From positions 1 through 19,134 of the forward strand of contig CAZMTB010000172.1 in the NCBI GenBank assembly GCA_964569095.1: a stretch of DNA of 19,134 bases. The letters run 5' to 3'. This DNA comes from JALWSI01 sp964569095 [NCBI: uncultured Aquificales bacterium] (GTDB lineage: Bacteria > Thermosulfidibacterota > Thermosulfidibacteria > Thermosulfidibacterales). Below the pieces are notes generated by a model. It was not told the origin of the DNA. It ran no database searches and was given only the letters and a program-made list of their open reading frames with translations. This document shows positions 14,727 through 19,134 of this stretch, piece after piece. Position 1 is the first letter of the stretch, and each line of letters begins with the position of its first letter. The position numbers and the translations under genes were made by a program.

Positions 14727-14755
14727 AAGGGTCCCTTGCAGAGGGACCCTTTTTT
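14727..14755 (+). terminator. Strong intrinsic terminator after the octaheme cytochrome gene
   Basis: AAGGGTCCCT (14727-14736), a TGCAG loop, AGGGACCCTT (14742-14751), then further T. This is a perfect 10-bp stem with a T run, 24 nt after the stop codon. Confidence 0.92.
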
Positions 14756-14794
14756 CTGGTTCAAGCGGAAGCTCGGGAACGGCAAGGAGGAGAG

Positions 14795-15670
14795 ATGCCA
14801 AGATACGAGGAACCGGTTTTCAGGCCGCCGAGCGAGGCCCGATCGCTCATACTCCAGGCAACCATAGGTTGCTCGCACAACAGATGCACCTTCTGTTCCA
14901 TGTACAAGACAAAGCGCTTCAGGGTCCGTCCCTGGGAAGAGGTTGAACGGGAGATAGAAGAGGCAGGTACCGAGTACCCATTCGTGCGGAGGGTCTTCAT
15001 AGCCGACGGGGATCCCTTGGTACTGGATACGGCGTACCTTACGAAGATGCTCATCTCCCTCTACTCAAACATACCCGCCCTCAACAGGGTCGCCATCTAC
15101 GCAACACCCCAGAACCTGCTTGAAAAGACCCCTGAAGAGCTCAAGTCCCTCAGGGAGGCCGGCCTACAACTCATCTACCTGGGAATAGAGAGCGGAGACG
15201 ATCAGGTTCTGAAAGAGACCAAGAAGGGGGTCGACTCCCACCAGATGGTAGAGGCCTGCCGAAAGGCCATTGATTCAGGGTTCAAGCTGTCCACCATGGT
15301 GATTCTCGGTTTGGGTGGAAGGGATCGGTGGAGAGAGCACATATCAAACACCGCGAGGGTGGTGAATGCCATCAAGCCACACTACTTGGCCGCTCTAACC
15401 CTCATGGTGTTTCCTAAAACGGCTCTCCACGCCAAGGTGAAAAGAGGGGAGTTTACGATGCCAACCATGAGGCAGATTATGGAAGAGATGGCCATGCTGG
15501 TGGATATGGTAGAAGCAACCACTATCTTCCGTTCCAACCATGTCTCCAACCTTCTGCCCATCGGGGGTACCCTTCCCAAGGATAAGCCAGCCGTCCTGAA
15601 AGAGATAAGGGAGGCTCTGGAGCTAACGCCAGACGCATCCCTACCGATAGAGTACCAGGGAGCATTCTAA
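14795..15670 (+). CDS. Radical SAM protein with a CX4CX2C cluster motif
   Basis: This 291-residue protein belongs to the radical SAM superfamily, whose members cleave S-adenosylmethionine with a 4Fe-4S cluster. The cluster motif is GCSHNRCTFC (25-34) with C26, C31 and C34. The spacing CX4CX2C differs from the canonical CX3CX2C. Other radical SAM marks are ADGDPLVLD (70-78), the LIYLGIESGDDQVL strand (126-139) and the late glycine-rich LLPIGGTLPKDK (253-264). The whole protein looks like the uncharacterised single-domain COG1032-type group that starts with RPPSEA. There is no B12 domain and no signal peptide. The ATG at 14795 follows AAGGAGG after 4 nt. The gene lies after a strong terminator, and I see no clear promoter of its own between them. 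The reaction is unknown. Confidence 0.85.
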   Translation: MPRYEEPVFRPPSEARSLILQATIGCSHNRCTFCSMYKTKRFRVRPWEEVEREIEEAGTEYPFVRRVFIADGDPLVLDTAYLTKMLISLYSNIPALNRVAIYATPQNLLEKTPEELKSLREAGLQLIYLGIESGDDQVLKETKKGVDSHQMVEACRKAIDSGFKLSTMVILGLGGRDRWREHISNTARVVNAIKPHYLAALTLMVFPKTALHAKVKRGEFTMPTMRQIMEEMAMLVDMVEATTIFRSNHVSNLLPIGGTLPKDKPAVLKEIREALELTPDASLPIEYQGAF

Positions 15671-15756
15671 GTCTCCTACAAGATAGGCTCAGGAGTCGTT
15701 CACTTTGCCCAGATCTTGTGGATTGGGAAGTCCACGGCAAATAAAAACCTCCGTGG

Positions 15757-15785
15757 TTGACAAGGATAGAGGTAGAGATTAGATA
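15757..15785 (+). promoter_or_regulatory. Sigma-70 promoter of the cytochrome c3 gene
   Basis: TTGACA (15757-15762), 17 nt, then TAGATA (15780-15785), the best housekeeping promoter in the window. A CCACGG/CCGTGG inverted repeat (15732-15737 and 15751-15756) abuts the -35 box and could be an operator. The leader carries a small GGGG-AGTT-CCCC hairpin (15805-15816). Confidence 0.7.
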
Positions 15786-15842
15786 AGGGCGCACGAAAAC
15801 TGAAGGGGAGTTCCCCGAAAAAACGAGAGGAGGTAGCGCAAG

Positions 15843-16202
15843 ATGAAGAGAGGATTTCTGAGAGGCGCGCTGGTGGCAGTTATCTGTCTGGCCTTTGTGG
15901 CAGGGGTTAGCACCTTCGTGACTGCCGGGTCCAAGGGTGCAGCAACCTACACCCTCGACAAGTGCCAGAAGAAGAAAGCCCCCGTGGTGTTTAACCATGC
16001 CGCACACCAGAAACACGTGAAGTGTGAGACCTGCCATCACAAGATGGAGAAGGGCAAAGAGGCAAGGGCCTGCTTCGAGTGCCACAAGTGCAAGAAGGGT
16101 GCAGCTCCTTCTGCAACCAAGGCCTTCCACAAGGACTGCAAGGGCTGCCACAAGAAGGAGAAGAAGGGTCCCACCAAGTGCTCCGGTTGCCACAAAAAGT
16201 GA
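15843..16202 (+). CDS. Tetraheme cytochrome c3-type (class III) protein
   Basis: A small periplasmic electron carrier of 119 residues. A signal peptide (MKRGFLRGALVAVICLAFVA, then GVSTFVTAG) precedes a Lys-rich mature protein. Four CXXCH sites start at C61, C77, C99 and C113. The axial-ligand pattern VVFNHAAHQKHVKCETCHH (48-66), with H52 and H55, is that of cytochrome c3 or c7; four hemes favour c3. Family members shuttle electrons between hydrogenases or formate dehydrogenases and membrane or extracellular acceptors in sulfate- and metal-reducing bacteria. The high positive charge is typical of the type I c3 that docks on hydrogenases, though that role is inferred. C41 and C83 are extra cysteines outside the heme motifs. 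GGAGG lies 9 nt before the ATG. It appears to be transcribed alone, between a strong promoter and a strong terminator. Confidence 0.9.
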   Translation: MKRGFLRGALVAVICLAFVAGVSTFVTAGSKGAATYTLDKCQKKKAPVVFNHAAHQKHVKCETCHHKMEKGKEARACFECHKCKKGAAPSATKAFHKDCKGCHKKEKKGPTKCSGCHKK

Positions 16203-16227
16203 ATAGATAGGTTCTAAAGAGCAAGAC

Positions 16228-16257
16228 AAAGGCGCCCAAAAGGGCGCCTTTTGTTTT
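16228..16257 (+). terminator. Intrinsic terminator after the cytochrome c3 gene
   Basis: AAAGGCGCCC (16228-16237), an AAAA loop, GGGCGCCTTT (16242-16251), then TGTTTTTT. A perfect 10-bp stem with a T run on the plus strand. On the minus strand only TTT follows the stem, so termination of the opposing lipoprotein gene here would be weaker. Confidence 0.92.
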
Positions 16258-16270
16258 TTATCCACTCTGC

Positions 16271-18145
16271 TCAGTGGGCCGTCTTCTCCTCAACCACCTC
16301 CCCTTCCTTGAGGAACCCAGCCTCCTTAGCATGCAGAAGCAAGATGCGTCGTACCTCTTCAATGGTTCTCATGGTGGCCTGCACGCTGTGGCCAGACTTC
16401 ACGATGAGCTCAGACTGGGCACCCTCGAGATGGGAGCTCCAGTAGGGAACCACTCCATCGCTACCTCCAGGAATCCCTGCAGCCTCCTTGTTGCCAATGA
16501 TGGAGTGGAAGGGAATGCCCTTCTCCATGGGCAGCTTGGTGGATCGTTGCATGAAGGTGCTGTTGGGATCGAGGTTGTCTATTCCAGATGGAATGGCGTG
16601 AATGGGAATCCCAAGATGCTGAATTGAGACGGCGAGTCTTTTGAGAAAGTACCGGGGGAAACTTATGAGTCTGTCGCCAAGCCTGCCGGTCCACTGGGCA
16701 GCCATCTTGGCCCCCCTGTGAGGGGTGGCCATGAAGATCACCCGTGAAACGAAGGGAACCGGCTTGAACCTAACCAAGGAGCGAAGGTAAGGGTCTTTCT
16801 GTTCCATTAGCCTTGGCCAGAGAGAGCCATCACTGGTGGATATCATCAACCTCGCCAGAATCCCCCCCATGCTGTGGGCAACGAGCACCATGTGGTCAAA
16901 GGCCTCGTCCTTACCCTCTGGATCAAACTCTCGCCTCGCCTCGTAAAGGGCCTTCCTCAGCTCGTGGGCGGATACCAGGATAGGATTCCCCGTGGGATAG
17001 GCGAAGAACCAGAACTGATACACCCTGGAGATGACGGGATCGGTTATCAGCTCGTTGAACATCTTCAGCCAGGTGAGAGGAGAAGACATGAGCCCGTGTA
17101 TCATCACCACAGGAATCTTGTTGGGATCGTAGGGTTCAAACATGTAGAGCCCTCTCTTCTCCGCCACCGCATTTCCACTCAAGAGACGCAGCACCCCGAA
17201 TATACCGGTGAACCTCTCTCCCTTCTCCAGGATGTAGGCGATGGGAGCAGTTAGATCTGCCTGCAAAGGCACCTCTCTACCACCAACCTTCACCGTGGTT
17301 ACCCTCACCGGATCGTAGAGCCTCACCCTTGCCACGGTCTTGAGATCCCTTGCCGAGCCAGAGAAGAAGACAAAGAAAGAGGCCGCCCTCACCCTAACCT
17401 GGTGAATCGCCTCCGAGTTCTCACCCGAGTAGGCGTGATCGTCAGGGGGAACGGGTACAATGAGGGGAACGCCCAATCCAAAACGTATTCTTCTATTGGG
17501 AAAACCCTTTATCTCGTAATCGAAGGAGAGTTTGCTCTTCCTGAGCAGAGGCGCCTTCTTCTTTAGATCAGGTGGAACCTCTATCTTTGCCTCACCCAAT
17601 ACCAGCCTAACCTTCTGCCTGATCCGTGCAGGATGGCTCCCCCACTGCCTCGCCAGCTGGGCCAGAGACTGGTTGTAAAAGTCGGCAGCCAGGCGGTACC
17701 TGGGATCAAAGTCGCTTAGCGGTGGCCCCAAAGAGTCGTCGAAGAGGGTGGCGTACGCGTACCGTGCGCTCGAGGCCAGGTATGTTCTCGCCATGCCCCC
17801 TCCCAGTTTGTGGAGGCGAACGTGGAGGTAAGAAAGCTCACTCAAGGCAAAGGCGATATCCCTGGGCCTGTCCTGGATCCTGGCGTTATGGAGTCTCTTG
17901 GCCAAGAGGTAGATGATCTTTGCAGGCCTCTCCCTGAACCGGTCGCTAAGACCGTACTGCCTTAAAACCTGCAAGGTGTACTCGCTAACCGTGTCAGAGA
18001 TGAGGGCATTACGACTGAGCTTCTTGAGATTCGTGGTGGGATCAACCCTCTTGAGGGGAGCGGTACCACAACCGGAGACGAAGAACGCCACCGCCACCAG
18101 CCACGCGGCAAGTACCCCTCTTCTAAACGAACCATGTCGTCTCAA
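16271..18145 (-). CDS. Lipoprotein alpha/beta hydrolase (lipase/esterase-like)
   Basis: This 624-residue protein has a lipoprotein signal with lipobox FVSGC (lipidated C26), so it is probably anchored in the outer or inner membrane facing the periplasm. Residues about 30-330 form a helical then beta-rich region of unknown fold. The alpha/beta hydrolase part begins at PVVMIHGLMSSPLTW (345-359), with the oxyanion HG. The nucleophile S425 lies in VAHSMGG (422-428), the acid is D563 in GSDGVVPYWS, and the histidine is H586 in SGHSVQ, a complete triad. MATPHRGA (472-479) is typical of PGAP1/triacylglycerol lipase-like enzymes. The substrate is unknown; lipids or acyl esters are likely. The TTG start at 18145 overlaps the upstream TGA (TTGA), with AAGGGGG 7 nt before it, so it is translationally coupled to the DUF4105 gene. 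Confidence 0.85.
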   Translation of the reverse strand: MRRHGSFRRGVLAAWLVAVAFFVSGCGTAPLKRVDPTTNLKKLSRNALISDTVSEYTLQVLRQYGLSDRFRERPAKIIYLLAKRLHNARIQDRPRDIAFALSELSYLHVRLHKLGGGMARTYLASSARYAYATLFDDSLGPPLSDFDPRYRLAADFYNQSLAQLARQWGSHPARIRQKVRLVLGEAKIEVPPDLKKKAPLLRKSKLSFDYEIKGFPNRRIRFGLGVPLIVPVPPDDHAYSGENSEAIHQVRVRAASFFVFFSGSARDLKTVARVRLYDPVRVTTVKVGGREVPLQADLTAPIAYILEKGERFTGIFGVLRLLSGNAVAEKRGLYMFEPYDPNKIPVVMIHGLMSSPLTWLKMFNELITDPVISRVYQFWFFAYPTGNPILVSAHELRKALYEARREFDPEGKDEAFDHMVLVAHSMGGILARLMISTSDGSLWPRLMEQKDPYLRSLVRFKPVPFVSRVIFMATPHRGAKMAAQWTGRLGDRLISFPRYFLKRLAVSIQHLGIPIHAIPSGIDNLDPNSTFMQRSTKLPMEKGIPFHSIIGNKEAAGIPGGSDGVVPYWSSHLEGAQSELIVKSGHSVQATMRTIEEVRRILLLHAKEAGFLKEGEVVEEKTAH

Positions 18146-19134
18146 TCTTCGCCCCCTTCAAGGCCTTTCCGGATCAACCGCGAGAAGTCGGTGCTGTTTC
18201 CCGCAGCCTTAGCCCTATCGTTAATTACGCTCTCAAGCCTCAACTGGTCAAAGGGCGTGCTGTTATCTATAATCCCCTTCTCGTAGAGCAATTCGTCGGC
18301 ATAGCCGTTCAGTATGAGTCGCCAATCCAAGGTCTTGAGCCGAGAAGCATCGGGCCTCATGAGAAAGTAAGCACTGGTCATGCAGTTGCTGGTGAGGGCG
18401 TTGTACCACTCCGGATGCTCTTTTAACTGGTTTATTTTGCGAATGAAGTCCATAAAGACCCGCCTCAGAACCTCCGGGGAGCGAGGCCTCAGCCGGTACA
18501 TCCTCACCACCTCGGGAGGAGACCTGCGATAGATGGCTCTTAACCCTATCAGATCCCTCTCGTCTCCAACGACGTAGATGATCTCGTAGTTTCTGAAGAA
18601 TCCCCTGATGGCGGAGTACCCCTCGTTCTTCTCCTTGCGCACCTCTATTGAGAAGCACACGTAGTCAACTCTGTCTCCGTTCCTGAACCCAAAGCTGAAC
18701 ATGGTGTGTACCACCTTTCTCAATCCCCAGTCCGAGAGAATCAGGTAGGCACAGCACAGGTGGGAGAGCCGAAAGGTCTTATCGTAGTAGTGAACATCAT
18801 AGTCGGTATCGGTTCGATAGGTGCAGTTGCGAATGTTGTGAATGGTTATCCTGTCCCCTTCAACGGTGGCATAGGGAAGCACAGCCAGATCCTTCCTCCA
18901 CTCCCTATGGTTGGAAGGTTTGAGGGAGAACCAGTACCATAGAGGCAAAAGGAGCAAGACCGCCAACTGCAACCTCGCTCCTGGGATTCTGATCTTCCAA
19001 AACAAGACCAGCACCAATAAGGATAGGAGAAAGAGAACTGCCAGCACCCTACCCATAACCACGGGCAATGGACCAAAGAGGATAAAGAGAAACTCCCACA
19101 GCGCCAGCAGGGCAAGGAGAAACCACAACGCTCC
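18142..19134 (-). CDS. DUF4105 (Lnb N-terminal domain-like) membrane protein, 5' end at the window edge
   Basis: The frame is open to the right edge. A TTG at 19128 would give 328 residues, but two more codons are open beyond it, so the true start is probably outside the window. Residues 1-20, 24-44 and 53-68 (from that TTG) are hydrophobic and predict three membrane helices. The remaining 260 residues match DUF4105: ITIHNIRNCTYRT (95-107), HTMFSFGF (141-148) with the presumed catalytic H141, FSIEVRKEKNEGYS (159-172), YEIIYVVGDERD, and WYNALTSNCMTSAYF (241-255) with presumed thiol C249. The domain is related to the N-terminal part of lacto-N-biosidase-like Lnb proteins and is thought to have an NlpC/P60-like thiol fold. 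Its substrate is not established. It overlaps the lipase-like gene by 4 nt, indicating coupled expression and a shared envelope role. Confidence 0.82.
   Translation of the reverse strand, partial: GALWFLLALLALWEFLFILFGPLPVVMGRVLAVLFLLSLLVLVLFWKIRIPGARLQLAVLLLLPLWYWFSLKPSNHREWRKDLAVLPYATVEGDRITIHNIRNCTYRTDTDYDVHYYDKTFRLSHLCCAYLILSDWGLRKVVHTMFSFGFRNGDRVDYVCFSIEVRKEKNEGYSAIRGFFRNYEIIYVVGDERDLIGLRAIYRRSPPEVVRMYRLRPRSPEVLRRVFMDFIRKINQLKEHPEWYNALTSNCMTSAYFLMRPDASRLKTLDWRLILNGYADELLYEKGIIDNSTPFDQLRLESVINDRAKAAGNSTDFSRLIRKGLEGGED

Noticed and set aside
15678-15719. ACAAGAT/ATCTTGT inverted repeat after the radical SAM gene as a terminator
   Set aside because: Arms of only 7 A/T-rich pairs with 28 nt between them and no T run. 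Probably chance.
15732-15756. CCACGG/CCGTGG repeat as an intrinsic terminator of the radical SAM gene
   Set aside because: Six-pair stem with a 13-nt loop and no T run after it. A regulatory site next to the promoter is more plausible.

Overview
The window reads as chromosomal DNA of a motile, Gram-negative-type, probably anaerobic bacterium that respires through multiheme cytochromes. A Desulfobacterota-like (sulfur or metal metabolising) host fits best. The evidence is a tetraheme class III cytochrome c3, an octaheme cytochrome of the hydroxylamine-oxidoreductase (HAO) family, a flagellin, several lipoboxes and signal peptides, and DUF4197 and DUF4105 proteins. The species assignment is inference only. 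Genes are dense on both strands with uniform composition. I saw no transposase, integrase, tRNA, rRNA, CRISPR array or other sign of recent transfer.

Layout. 1-155 (-) is the 5' end of an unidentified exported protein that runs off the left edge. It is divergent from an exported clan GH-A-like glycosidase (338-2437 +). A secreted beta-propeller protein (2479-4329 -) follows, convergent with the glycosidase. 4396-4739 is a regulatory interval. It holds a promoter for the propeller gene, an orphan rightward terminator that may end a small RNA, a sigma-28-type promoter, and a leader hairpin that buries the flagellin ribosome binding site. The flagellin (4740-6764 +) is large. 10876-6813 (-) looks like one transcription unit: a glycine-zipper lipoprotein, ferrochelatase (hemH), protoporphyrinogen oxidase (hemG/hemY type) and a class I aminotransferase. 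Divergent from it, 10952-13378 (+) carries a diguanylate cyclase, a DUF4197 protein and MsrA. 13465-16202 (+) carries the octaheme cytochrome with a strong terminator, a radical SAM protein and the tetraheme c3 with its own promoter. 19134-16271 (-) is a translationally coupled pair: a DUF4105 membrane protein (5' end outside the window) and a lipoprotein alpha/beta hydrolase.

How they may work together. The heme-synthesis genes could supply the two c-type cytochromes, twelve CXXCH sites in all. The diguanylate cyclase and the flagellin leader both point to control of motility. The exported propeller, glycosidase-like and lipase-like proteins suggest an active cell envelope. No single new multi-gene system is obvious. 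The most interesting signal is the flagellin leader, where a hairpin loop with CsrA-like GGA motifs sits over the Shine-Dalgarno sequence. Next come the orphan terminator just upstream of it, the short HAO-like octaheme cytochrome, the CX4CX2C radical SAM protein, and a glycosidase-like protein lacking the usual Asn before its presumed acid/base Glu.
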